NCBI GenBank assembly: GCA_023416695.1 | Contig: JAEZGY010000055.1 | Location: 10,039-74,038 of the forward strand | Direction of reading: 5' to 3' | Source of the DNA: Bacillota bacterium | GTDB taxonomy: Bacteria > Bacillota > Clostridia > Lachnospirales > Lachnospiraceae | Length of the DNA: 64,000 nt | In this document: piece after piece, positions 1 to 7,935 of the stretch | Layout: every line of letters begins with the position of its first letter | How positions within the stretch are numbered: position 1 is the first letter of the stretch | Notes under the pieces: generated by a model | Database searches by the model: none | What the model saw: only the letters and a program-made list of their open reading frames with translations | Told to the model about the DNA's origin: nothing | Made by a program: the position numbers and the translations under genes

Positions 1-537
1 GATCCTTTCCTTAAATTCTTTTATAAAATTGCGAGAAATGTCTAATGGTTCCTTATAGCCTTGCATTTTTAGTATAAATTTCCCTTTAAACATGGGGGTT
101 ATCTTACATATGTACTGGATATTGACAATTTCCGATTTGTTAATCCGGATAAAGCGTTTTGAGAGAATGTCATCCTCCAGTTCATAGAGCTTATGTTTAA
201 TCCGGTACTGATTACCATCTAGGGTATTGGCATAGGTATCATTGCCATAAGCATGAAAGAAAACGACATTAGTAATCTCAATTGGAACATAAGTATCCTC
301 TTTTTTACCCATAAGGATAGAGAGAGGCTGTGTTTGGCTTGCTCTAAGGACGTTTAATAAAGAGGCTATTTTATCTATTCGAAAATAGATGATAACATCG
401 CCTTCTTCCTTAGGGCTTATGCCTTGTTCGCATAATGTGACAGCAGCTTTGGAGTCTAGAAGGATATGATTTGCTTTTAGTAATTCTATTAATATCTCTT
501 CATTTTCTTTTTTACAAAGTAATTTATACTTTTCCAT
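1..537 (-). CDS. LytTR-type DNA-binding regulator (3' end outside window)
   Basis: The frame is open from an ATG at 537 to the first base of the window, giving 179 residues without a stop, so the C-terminus is missing. The last ~100 residues read as a LytTR DNA-binding domain: 'FFHAYGNDTYANTLDGNQYRIKHKLYELE' style strands split by 'KRFIRINKSEIVNI', then 'DISRNFIKEFK'. The first ~75 residues are not a canonical receiver domain. A GGAGG lies 5 nt before the ATG, and the gene begins 17 nt after the ABC permease, so it should be co-transcribed with the exporter and probably regulates it. LytTR genes are common partners of ABC-2 exporters in Firmicutes; the target here is inferred. Confidence 0.85.
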   Translation of the reverse strand, partial: MEKYKLLCKKENEEILIELLKANHILLDSKAAVTLCEQGISPKEEGDVIIYFRIDKIASLLNVLRASQTQPLSILMGKKEDTYVPIEITNVVFFHAYGNDTYANTLDGNQYRIKHKLYELEDDILSKRFIRINKSEIVNIQYICKITPMFKGKFILKMQGYKEPLDISRNFIKEFKERI

Positions 538-554
538 GGGGACCTCCAAAGGAG

Positions 555-1433
555 TTATTTTCTCTTATATCTTTTTAGATGAAGGACGGATGCAATATAA
601 AAAAGTAGTCCAAAAGCAGCTAAATAAAGTAGCATCTCTAAAGAAGTAAATACATGTCCATTTATGTTTAAGTCGAGTCCATACTCTTGTTTCATTTTAT
701 TTATGGTAGTAAGGGTTGCGTTTGGCACAGAGGATTCTAGGTTATCTCTTATCATAATACTACGAAATAGAGCAGAGGAATGCGCCAGAGGGAATAACTT
801 GATTACGATTGCAATTTTATCTGATAAGTATCCTAAAGGAAAATATAAGCCGGCAAAAAAACCAATTAGAGTATTTAAAAGTGTATTTACAATGGATAAA
901 GAAATGTTGGATTTTAATCGTATAATAAAGAAAAAAGAAAAACCTACGTAAACAAAGACTGATAATACTATAATACCAAATATTTTCAAATGATCAATGG
1001 CAGGTAGCAGACTTCCACCCTTAGCGACGATAAATAGTTCCCCAAGTATAAGGGTCAGGACAGTCATTATAACTCCTGTTATCCATGCTGCAATCATATA
1101 TCCAAACATGATAAATGAGCGATTTATAGGAGTAACCAACATATCATCCTGGGATCCCTCTATGTAATCCTCCACTTTAAAGGTTAAGATAAATAAAGGC
1201 ACACTTAAGGTAGGTACACATAGCAATCCCCCGATGATCCATCCATATATGATTTGACTGTTGTTAGAACTTTTGCCTAGCTCAGAGCTTAGGTTTTGAA
1301 TCTGCATGTCAGCTAGAAAAAAGATATATAAAGCTACAACAATAAGTACACTTAGAAAGGAAAAGAACAGAACTCCTTTATCTCTATAATAACGCTTAAG
1401 ATTTCTTATAATTAGTTGTCTTAATCCTCTCAT
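555..1433 (-). CDS. ABC-2 type transporter permease
   Basis: A 292-residue membrane protein with an N-terminal amphipathic stretch, a first membrane helix near residues 20-40, and about five further hydrophobic segments in the C-terminal two thirds, the usual ABC-2 exporter layout. The central 'FKVEDYIEGSQDDMLVTPINRSFIMFGYM' region is the family's cytoplasmic coupling segment. I chose the ATG at 1433 because it overlaps the TGA of the ATPase gene (ATGA) and has GAGGGAG just upstream; an in-frame ATG at 1451 would add six residues. Together with the ATPase it forms an exporter; substrate (lipid, peptide or drug) is not readable from the sequence. Confidence 0.88.
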   Translation of the reverse strand: MRGLRQLIIRNLKRYYRDKGVLFFSFLSVLIVVALYIFFLADMQIQNLSSELGKSSNNSQIIYGWIIGGLLCVPTLSVPLFILTFKVEDYIEGSQDDMLVTPINRSFIMFGYMIAAWITGVIMTVLTLILGELFIVAKGGSLLPAIDHLKIFGIIVLSVFVYVGFSFFFIIRLKSNISLSIVNTLLNTLIGFFAGLYFPLGYLSDKIAIVIKLFPLAHSSALFRSIMIRDNLESSVPNATLTTINKMKQEYGLDLNINGHVFTSLEMLLYLAAFGLLFYIASVLHLKRYKRK

Positions 1434-2353
1434 AGTTTCTCCCTCATACACTTTCCTGCATTTACATTCAAAAACACATCGTCCATATTTCCTTTTATAA
1501 TTTCAAAGCTCTCAATCTCAGTTCTTAGATTCTTCACAATCTCAAGAGCATCAAAAGAATGATCAATCCATACAGTAACCAACTCTCTTTGTTTTTCATA
1601 AGAATAGCCCATGTTTTCTAAAAGAGAATCATCTATATTGCTATCTTTTAAATATAGCATCAGTCGATCGGAGCTGTACGCTGTCTTCAACTGTGCGGGT
1701 GTTCCCTTGGCTTTGATCTCTCCCGAGGCCATAATGACGATATAGTCTGCACAAGAAGCTTCCTCCATGTAGTGAGTGGTTAAAAAGATAGTTAGCTTCC
1801 TTTCTTTATTGAGCTGACGAATTACGTCCCATACACATTTCCTAGAATAAGGGTCAAGTCCAGTGGTGGGTTCGTCTAATATGAGAATTTTTGGTTTGTT
1901 AATGAGTGCTCTCACAATATCTGCCCGTCTTTTTTGCCCTCCACTTAGTTTTCCGTATTTCCTATCTAGAATATCTGTAATATCAATTCGCTCAGATAGC
2001 TCTATCATGCACTTTTGTATCTCTTTCTTCGACATTCCGTATAAAGATCCCCTGCTAAATATGTTTTCACGTACAGTAAGATGTCGATCTAGCATATTTC
2101 CCTGAAAAACCACTCCGATATCATTTCTAACTTTCTCATCTTCTTTATCTATATGGTGTTGATTGACGATTACATCCCCAGATGTTTTCTTGAGTAAAGT
2201 GGAAATAATATTGATGGTAGTGGATTTACCCGCCCCGTTTTCCCCTAAAAAGGCAAAAAAACTACCCTCTTTGACGGAAAAATCAATTCCATTAATAGCA
2301 TTTACATTTTTATAGACTTTGCATAGGTTGTGAACCTCTATGATTTCTGACAT
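1430..2353 (-). CDS. ABC transporter ATP-binding protein (DrrA-like)
   Basis: A 307-residue ATPase. Walker A is 'GENGAGKST' near residue 37, the signature motif is 'LSGGQKRR' near 137, Walker B is 'ILILDEPTTGLDP' near 157, and the switch histidine is in 'LTTHYMEEA'. About 90 residues follow the nucleotide-binding domain, as in DrrA/CcmA-type exporters. GGGAGG lies 4 nt before the ATG. It is first in a minus-strand operon: ATPase, permease (4-nt overlap), LytTR regulator. The upstream region has a TTATAA-like -10 but no good -35, consistent with activator control; a single LytTR-like half-site (ATTAACGTA on the plus strand, 2390-2398) sits in the promoter spacer. Confidence 0.93.
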   Translation of the reverse strand: MSEIIEVHNLCKVYKNVNAINGIDFSVKEGSFFAFLGENGAGKSTTINIISTLLKKTSGDVIVNQHHIDKEDEKVRNDIGVVFQGNMLDRHLTVRENIFSRGSLYGMSKKEIQKCMIELSERIDITDILDRKYGKLSGGQKRRADIVRALINKPKILILDEPTTGLDPYSRKCVWDVIRQLNKERKLTIFLTTHYMEEASCADYIVIMASGEIKAKGTPAQLKTAYSSDRLMLYLKDSNIDDSLLENMGYSYEKQRELVTVWIDHSFDALEIVKNLRTEIESFEIIKGNMDDVFLNVNAGKCMREKL

Positions 2354-2552
2354 AGTACCCTCCCGAATCGATACATTTTATAATTAAGTATTAACGTATT
2401 TTCCCGTATTTGTCGTGAGTTTACTGGTAAGAGGTAGTTTTTTTAATGTAAGAGGGGAAATATACTATTCCCATAGTGCGTATGTTGTATTATACTAATT
2501 ATTGTAAGAATTAGTCATAGAGTGGGAATGCGATTGGATAGGAGAGGATAAT

Positions 2553-4970
2553 ATGAAGAGATTAGGGATACTACTAGGGTTTTTATTTTTGATTCTACTT
2601 ATGGGAACAACACCTGTTATGGCAGAGAATGCAAGCACTGTTACTATCAAGCTTGGTTCCACCCCTGGGCTATATAATGGAAGTTATTATAGCGATGGCT
2701 ATAACAAGAAGTGGGTTTCCTCTAACCCTTCTATTGTTAGTGTCACAAGTTACAGTGGTGCAAACTGTTATTTGAAAGCAAATGCATTAGGAAGCTGTGA
2801 CATAGTATTTTCTTGTACATATAAAAAAATGGAGCCAGTATATAAAAATGGTAGATGGACAACACAATATTTTATCTATCCCTATAGTTATATTTATCAT
2901 ATTACAGTAACGGCAAGCGGGGAAACAGTACCCGCGGAAGTCATAATGAAAGAGAAAAATATTACTCTTATAGAGGGTGGTTCCCAAGTTTTAAACTATT
3001 CAGTAAAGTCTTTAGAGGAGAAAAATATCTTTAATTATAATAAACTATCTTGGTTTTCCTCAAATCCCAAGGTTGCTAGTGTCAACACAATGGGGGTAGT
3101 GACGGCTTGGGCTAAGGGGCAGGCAGTAATTACAGCCATTACACCTGAAGGAATTAAGGATACCTGTACAGTAACGGTAGGAAACTTAACCGGGTACACT
3201 CAAATTTCAACGGCTCAACAATTAAGTGATATTCGTAATAATCTTAGTGGAAATTATATTTTAACCAAGGACATCGTATTTAATGATGGTGATTTTAAAG
3301 CCAATGGAAACTTCTATAACTCTGGTGCAGGATGGGTTCCAATCGATGGGTTTACAGGAATCTTAGAAGGCAATGGTCATTACATAGATCATCTTTATAG
3401 CCAAGGAAACCATGCAGGTTTATTTACTAATCTTAAAGGTGCCATTCGTAATCTTGAGATTAAGAATAGTACAATGAAAGGTACTACCTATGGGGGAGCC
3501 TTTAGTGCATATTGTGAAGGACCATCTTTTAAAAACTGCAAATCAACTAACAATATCATTACAGCCCAGACAGCAGGTGGTTTCATAGGTGCTGCCCACA
3601 GCTATAGTATATTCAACAATTGTACCAATACCTCACAGGTTACAGGAAGCAAGGCAGCAGGTGGTATAGCAGGCGCAGGTGGTTTTATGGATGATTTCCT
3701 TCTTTGTTTGAATAAAGGAAATATCTCTATACTTAATAATGCTGTTGGTGATGCTGGTGGTGTTGTGGGAACTGGCACCAGTGTAAGCATCTATAAATTT
3801 TGTACGAACCAAGGGGATATAAGTGGTGGAGGCTATACAGGTGGGTTAATTGGTAAATCAGCATGGGGTTCAAGAGTATATCAATGCTACAATACAGGAA
3901 GGGTAACTGGAACAGGCATAGGTGTATGTTTAGGAGGAATAGCGGGTAGGGCTTATTTTACATATGTAGCAGATAGCTATAATCTTGGAGGCTTGCAGTT
4001 AATAAATCCGGGAACAAAGCAAGGAATCATGGGTGGTCTTCTAGGTAACCTAACAATATCGGGAAGCTCAGCGGGAGACAATTTTCTACTAATAAAAAAT
4101 TGTATTAACCTTGGTAGGTTACAGATTGCAGGGATTGGTGCACCTTATGTAGGAAGTATCATAGGTACAACTGTAGGGGATAATAATGCTTTGTTTGAGA
4201 CCCTTGTGAAAGACTGTTACTTCCTTAATACTACGTATGATAGACCTTTTGGTAATATGATGTTAGGTAAAGCAGATAATGTTATGGCATTATCCACTGC
4301 TAGTATGAAATTAAGTAGTAGCTATGGGGGATTTGACTTTAATCAAGTATGGGAGTTTAAAACGAAAGCCGCCTATCCAACTCTTCGTAGTCAATCAAAT
4401 ATAGTGCAAATAGGTGTTTTAGAAGTACCTAGTTCCGTTAAAGTAGCAGTTAGAGACTATGCAAGCTCAAATCTAAGCTGGTTAGCAGTGAATCATGCTA
4501 CAGGTTATGAGATTTATCGATCAACTTCAAAGTCTAAGGGTTATAAGTTAATTGCCACAACTTCTACGTCATACTATACAAACAAGAAACTGGACACAGG
4601 TCGTACTTATTACTATAAAGTTCGTGCATATCATACCTATTCTACTAAGAAGATTTATAGTGGATTTACTACTGTAAAAAGTATTAAAACAGTGCTTTTA
4701 GCTCCGCAAAAGAGTAAGGCTACTAAGGTAAAATCAACTAGCATCAAAGTAACTTGGCAGAAGGTAAGTGGTGCTTCTGGATATGAAATCTATAGCAGTA
4801 CATCAAAAAAAGGGAAGTTCACTAAAATCAAAACAACTAAATCATTAAGCTATACTAAAAGTGGATTAAAGAAGGGAAAGACCTATTACTATAAGATAAG
4901 GGCATATCGAGTAGTGGGAAAAACAAAGGTTTATAGTAGCTGGTCTACTTTGACAAACAAAAGATTATAA
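2553..4970 (+). CDS. Secreted surface protein with Ig-like, GLUG and FN3-like domains
   Basis: An 805-residue exported protein. Residues 1-24 are a signal peptide ending 'PVMA'. Two BIG2-like bacterial Ig domains follow (about 30-120 and 130-210; 'WFSSNPKVASVNTMGVVTA' is typical). Residues ~215-610 are a beta-helix-like region with many GLUG-type repeats ('GGIAGAGG', 'GGVVGTG', 'GGLIGKS', 'GGIAGRA', 'GGLLGNL'). The C-terminus is two fibronectin-III-like domains (about 620-715 and 718-805), each with 'TYYYK.RAY'. No LPXTG or lipobox is visible. It is probably a wall-associated adhesin or polysaccharide-binding protein; the ligand is unknown. The C-terminal FN3 pair resembles that of the secreted esterase at 30077-32317. 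Confidence 0.85.
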   Translation: MKRLGILLGFLFLILLMGTTPVMAENASTVTIKLGSTPGLYNGSYYSDGYNKKWVSSNPSIVSVTSYSGANCYLKANALGSCDIVFSCTYKKMEPVYKNGRWTTQYFIYPYSYIYHITVTASGETVPAEVIMKEKNITLIEGGSQVLNYSVKSLEEKNIFNYNKLSWFSSNPKVASVNTMGVVTAWAKGQAVITAITPEGIKDTCTVTVGNLTGYTQISTAQQLSDIRNNLSGNYILTKDIVFNDGDFKANGNFYNSGAGWVPIDGFTGILEGNGHYIDHLYSQGNHAGLFTNLKGAIRNLEIKNSTMKGTTYGGAFSAYCEGPSFKNCKSTNNIITAQTAGGFIGAAHSYSIFNNCTNTSQVTGSKAAGGIAGAGGFMDDFLLCLNKGNISILNNAVGDAGGVVGTGTSVSIYKFCTNQGDISGGGYTGGLIGKSAWGSRVYQCYNTGRVTGTGIGVCLGGIAGRAYFTYVADSYNLGGLQLINPGTKQGIMGGLLGNLTISGSSAGDNFLLIKNCINLGRLQIAGIGAPYVGSIIGTTVGDNNALFETLVKDCYFLNTTYDRPFGNMMLGKADNVMALSTASMKLSSSYGGFDFNQVWEFKTKAAYPTLRSQSNIVQIGVLEVPSSVKVAVRDYASSNLSWLAVNHATGYEIYRSTSKSKGYKLIATTSTSYYTNKKLDTGRTYYYKVRAYHTYSTKKIYSGFTTVKSIKTVLLAPQKSKATKVKSTSIKVTWQKVSGASGYEIYSSTSKKGKFTKIKTTKSLSYTKSGLKKGKTYYYKIRAYRVVGKTKVYSSWSTLTNKRL

Positions 4971-4987
4971 GGGAGAGTAAACGATAC

Positions 4988-5239
4988 ATGGATAATGAGT
5001 TACTTCAGAATATAGATAAAATACATACGACAGACTTAGGTGTGATACGCATAAAGAGAAACCTTTCATTGGATATTAAGGATGTTGTTACCTGGTGTAA
5101 AGGGAAGATTCAGTCTCCTACGGCATCTATAAGTAGAAAAGGGAAGAACTGGTATGTGGAAGTGAAAGATTCCATTATTACTGTTAATGCATATAGTTAC
5201 ACCATTATTACTGCCCATAAGAAAAAAGAACATAATTAA
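4988..5239 (+). CDS. DUF3781-like small protein
   Basis: An 83-residue cytoplasmic protein beginning 17 nt after the surface-protein gene. The pattern 'LLQNIDKIHTTDLG..RIKRNLSL', then 'DVVTWCK..I' and 'ISRKGKNWYVE..D.IITVNAYSYTIITAHK', matches what I recall of DUF3781. No function is established for that family. It has no signal peptide or membrane segment. A terminator follows at once, so it either ends the surface-protein transcript or is transcribed by read-through. A GGGAG lies about 11 nt before the ATG. Confidence 0.75.
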   Translation: MDNELLQNIDKIHTTDLGVIRIKRNLSLDIKDVVTWCKGKIQSPTASISRKGKNWYVEVKDSIITVNAYSYTIITAHKKKEHN

Positions 5240-5252
5240 TACGATAATAAAT

Positions 5253-5281
5253 TGTGGGGAATAACCTTCCTCACATTTTTT
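5253..5281 (+). terminator. Rho-independent terminator after the DUF3781 gene
   Basis: TGTGGGGAA and TTCCTCACA form a nine-pair stem (one G-U) around the loop TAACC, followed by six T residues. Confidence 0.85.
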
Positions 5282-5291
5282 GACATACATA

Positions 5292-5320
5292 TTGACGGAT
5301 ATCTATATGATATCTATAAT
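5292..5320 (+). promoter_or_regulatory. Sigma-A promoter of the C_GCAxxG_C_C gene
   Basis: TTGACG (5292-5297) and TATAAT (5315-5320) are 17 nt apart, directly upstream of the gene at 5356. The spacer and -10 carry a direct repeat of GATATCTATA (about 5299 and 5310), which could be a regulator site. Confidence 0.7.
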
Positions 5321-5355
5321 GAAGCATAGACATTTTAAAATGGAGGAGATAGAGT

Positions 5356-5805
5356 ATGAATCATGTGGATAAGGCTCAGGCGTATTTTTGCAACAATTTT
5401 AACTGTTCTCAAGCGGTTTTTGCCACCTATGCAACAGAATTAGGGCTAGAGGAGGAAGTAGCATTAAGAATTGCTACGCAATTGGGTGGAGGAGCTCGTA
5501 AAGGTGAAATGTGTGGAGCTGTTTCGGGAGCACTATTGGCATTAGGATTAAAATATGGACATAGTCATGCAGAAGATGGAGAAGAAAAGGCGAAAGCATA
5601 TCAGATTGCAGAAGACTTTATGAACCGCTTCATTGCCCAAAAGGGAAGTGTAGTATGTCGAGAGCTTTTAGGATATGATCTCTCCAAAAAAGAAGAGGTA
5701 GAAAAGATTAGGGAGCAAGGCTTATTTAAAACCATTTGCCCAGAGATGATACGGTATGCTACGGTACTTGTAGAGCAGATGATGAAGGAGATAGATGAAA
5801 AATAG
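5356..5805 (+). CDS. C_GCAxxG_C_C family putative redox protein
   Basis: A 149-residue protein with the family's cysteine pattern: 'NFNCSQAVFA' near residue 16, 'GGGARKGEMCGAVSGALLALG' near 50-65, then 'VVCRELLG' and 'TICPEMI'. These C-GCA-G-C-C proteins are thought to be small redox or metal-binding proteins of anaerobes; no reaction is established. It has no membrane segment. It has its own promoter and GGAGG 8 nt before the ATG, and is separated from the SPFH gene by 106 nt that carry another promoter-like pair. Confidence 0.85.
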   Translation: MNHVDKAQAYFCNNFNCSQAVFATYATELGLEEEVALRIATQLGGGARKGEMCGAVSGALLALGLKYGHSHAEDGEEKAKAYQIAEDFMNRFIAQKGSVVCRELLGYDLSKKEEVEKIREQGLFKTICPEMIRYATVLVEQMMKEIDEK

Positions 5806-5853
5806 GAATCAAGAGTGAACTCATAAACCATATAAATCAAGAACGCCCAATTA

Positions 5854-5882
5854 TTGATAAAGATTTCTAAATATGTTACCAT
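5854..5882 (+). promoter_or_regulatory. Possible promoter of the SPFH/NAD-kinase-like operon
   Basis: TTGATA (5854-5859) and TACCAT (5877-5882) are 17 nt apart, 30 nt before the SPFH start codon. The -10 is only moderately good, so this is tentative. Confidence 0.4.
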
Positions 5883-5911
5883 GAAATAAATTAATTAATA
5901 GGAGGGGTAGT

Positions 5912-6919
5912 ATGTTTATTAAGTTTATGCCAAGTGAGTATGTGTTAAGGTATAAAAAAGGAAAGATTGTTAAGGAGGGTGCGGGAATATCATTTTTCTT
6001 TTATGCACCTACAACTTCCATCGTTGTGGTGCCTATTGCAAGTGCAGATGTGCCTTTTATGTTTGAGGAAGTTACCATGGACTATCAAACGGTAACCCTG
6101 CAGGGGCAATTAACATATAGAATATCCGATCATAAGAAAATAGCACAGATTTTAGATTATACCTATGATATTAAAGCAAAAAAATATGTTAGTGATAACT
6201 CCCAGAAGATATCCCAACGATTGGTTAATATATTAAAAGTGCTAAGCAAAAAACATATAGAGCATATGTTAATTCAGGATGCCATAAGAGCTAGTGAAAT
6301 TTTATCTCAAAGTATAAAAGATGAGTTACATAAAAATGATGAAATTAATAGTCTTGGGATTGAAATTATGGGTTTTTCCATTCTCGCTATTCTTCCTAAT
6401 AAGGAAACAGCCCGTGCCTTAGAAGCTCAAGCAAGGGAAGAAATACTAAGAAAAGCGGATGAAGCCTTATATGAGAGAAGGAATGCATCCATTGAGCAGG
6501 AACGTAGGGTAAAAGAAAATGAACTGAATACAGAAATTGCAATTGAAGAAAAGAAAAAGCAGATCAATGAAGCTCAATTAGAAGGAAAACGCCTTATTAT
6601 GCAAAAAGAGAATCAGATTAAAGAAGAAGAGCTTAGCTATGAAACAGCACTGGAAGAGAAAAAGAAGCTGTTAGTTGAGTTAATGATAGAGAATACAAAA
6701 GCTCAGGCAGACGCAAAGGCTTACGAGCTTTCAACTATGATGAAAGCATTTGAAGGGAAAGACCCTATTATCCTGCAATCCCTTGCAAATATGGGTATGC
6801 AGCCTGATAAACTTATCGCTATTGCATTTCAGGAGCTTGCCACTAGGGCTGATAAAATTGGCCAACTTAATATTTCTCCAGATCTTTTACAAGAACTTCT
6901 TAAGGGAAGTAATAATTAA
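5912..6919 (+). CDS. SPFH/band 7 domain protein (cytoplasmic type)
   Basis: A 335-residue protein. Residues ~1-170 form an SPFH/prohibitin-like domain ('YVLRYKKGKIVKEGAGISFFFY', 'VTLQGQLTYRISD', 'LGIEIMGFSILAI'). Residues ~175-270 are a highly charged coiled coil rich in Glu, Lys and Ala, typical of flotillin-like oligomers. The C-terminus ('ALANMGMQPDKLIAIAFQELA' type) is helical. No convincing N-terminal membrane helix is present, so membrane attachment, if any, is peripheral or by the short hydrophobic 'ISFFFYAP' segment. The TAA stop overlaps the ATG of the next gene, so the two proteins are translationally coupled and probably act together. Confidence 0.85.
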   Translation: MFIKFMPSEYVLRYKKGKIVKEGAGISFFFYAPTTSIVVVPIASADVPFMFEEVTMDYQTVTLQGQLTYRISDHKKIAQILDYTYDIKAKKYVSDNSQKISQRLVNILKVLSKKHIEHMLIQDAIRASEILSQSIKDELHKNDEINSLGIEIMGFSILAILPNKETARALEAQAREEILRKADEALYERRNASIEQERRVKENELNTEIAIEEKKKQINEAQLEGKRLIMQKENQIKEEELSYETALEEKKKLLVELMIENTKAQADAKAYELSTMMKAFEGKDPIILQSLANMGMQPDKLIAIAFQELATRADKIGQLNISPDLLQELLKGSNN

Positions 6920-7857
6920 TGGATAAATTAACGGATAAAAAAATAATATTAGTAACTAGAAAGACCAGACTTGAAAATCTTATTGTAAGATATAATACAA
7001 TTCAACAAGCGAAATTCTTTATTGAACACTCAGGAAACGATTTTTCTGATTACCAAGAAGAGAATCAGCAGTATAAGGGTGTAATAAATAAGGTTGTTGG
7101 AATTCTTGAAGGCATAGGGAATCTTCATGTTATTGATAGAGAGTTTCTACCCAATTATCTGTTTGGGGTAAATGACATTGTTGTAGTAGTTGGACAGGAT
7201 GGATTGGTTGCTAATACACTAAAATATCTTGAGAATCAACCACTGATTGGTGTAAATCCAGATCCAATGCGATGGGATGGTGTTCTTCTTCCTTTTCTTC
7301 CAGAAGATCTACACAAAATAATTATGGAGGTAGTGAAAAAGCAGAGACGCTATGAGGAAATTACATTAGCTCAGGTGGAATTAAATGATAGACAAAAATT
7401 ATACGCTGTTAATGATTTTTTTATTGGGCAGAAAACGCATATATCAGCAAGATATACTATTCATTATAGTGGAGAAAAGGAACAACAATCCTCTAGTGGA
7501 ATCATTGTATCTACTGGTCTAGGTTCTACTGGTTGGTTTAAGAGTATTCTTGCAGGAGCATCAGGAGTTGCTAGTACTTGCTATAATAAGAGCATAGAAT
7601 TAAAACCATATGAAAAATTTCATTGGAATTCAGATTTTTTGTACTATACTGTAAGAGAACCTTATCCAAGTAAATGGACCTCTGCTAGCCTAGTTTTTGG
7701 TAAGATAGACAGAAGACATACCTTTAAGGTCTTGTCTCAGATGCCAGAAGGTGGCGTAATTTTTAGTGATGGTGTAGAAAATGATTATTTGGAATTTAAT
7801 TCAGGCATAGAAGCTACTGTAAAAGTTGCTGATAAAAAAGGATTGTTGGTTGTATAA
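6919..7857 (+). CDS. NAD kinase-like (ATP-NAD/DAGK superfamily) protein
   Basis: A 312-residue protein with the layout of NAD kinases. The nucleotide-binding motif is 'VVVVGQDGLVANT' near residue 92, where NadK has GGDGT: the aspartate is kept, but the second Gly is Gln and Thr is Leu. 'GVNPDP.RWDGVLLPF' follows, then 'YAVNDFFIG' near 170 in place of the NE/D motif, 'SSGIIVSTGLGSTGW' near 193 matching the T-G-S-T loop, and 'IFSDGVENDYLEF' near the C-terminus. The changes suggest altered substrate, or a regulatory role, instead of housekeeping NADP synthesis. It is coupled (TAATG) to the SPFH gene. Catalysis is unproven. Confidence 0.7.
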   Translation: MDKLTDKKIILVTRKTRLENLIVRYNTIQQAKFFIEHSGNDFSDYQEENQQYKGVINKVVGILEGIGNLHVIDREFLPNYLFGVNDIVVVVGQDGLVANTLKYLENQPLIGVNPDPMRWDGVLLPFLPEDLHKIIMEVVKKQRRYEEITLAQVELNDRQKLYAVNDFFIGQKTHISARYTIHYSGEKEQQSSSGIIVSTGLGSTGWFKSILAGASGVASTCYNKSIELKPYEKFHWNSDFLYYTVREPYPSKWTSASLVFGKIDRRHTFKVLSQMPEGGVIFSDGVENDYLEFNSGIEATVKVADKKGLLVV

Positions 7858-7935
7858 CAATAGTGATCTATTTTATACTTAGATAAAGTATATATTATTG
7901 AATATTTATATTTACAAATGATAGGAGGTTTTCTT

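Noticed and set aside
6919..7857. Housekeeping NAD kinase (nadK/ppnK)
   Set aside because: Key motif changes and coupling to an SPFH gene argue against a plain NadK label; kept as NAD-kinase-like.
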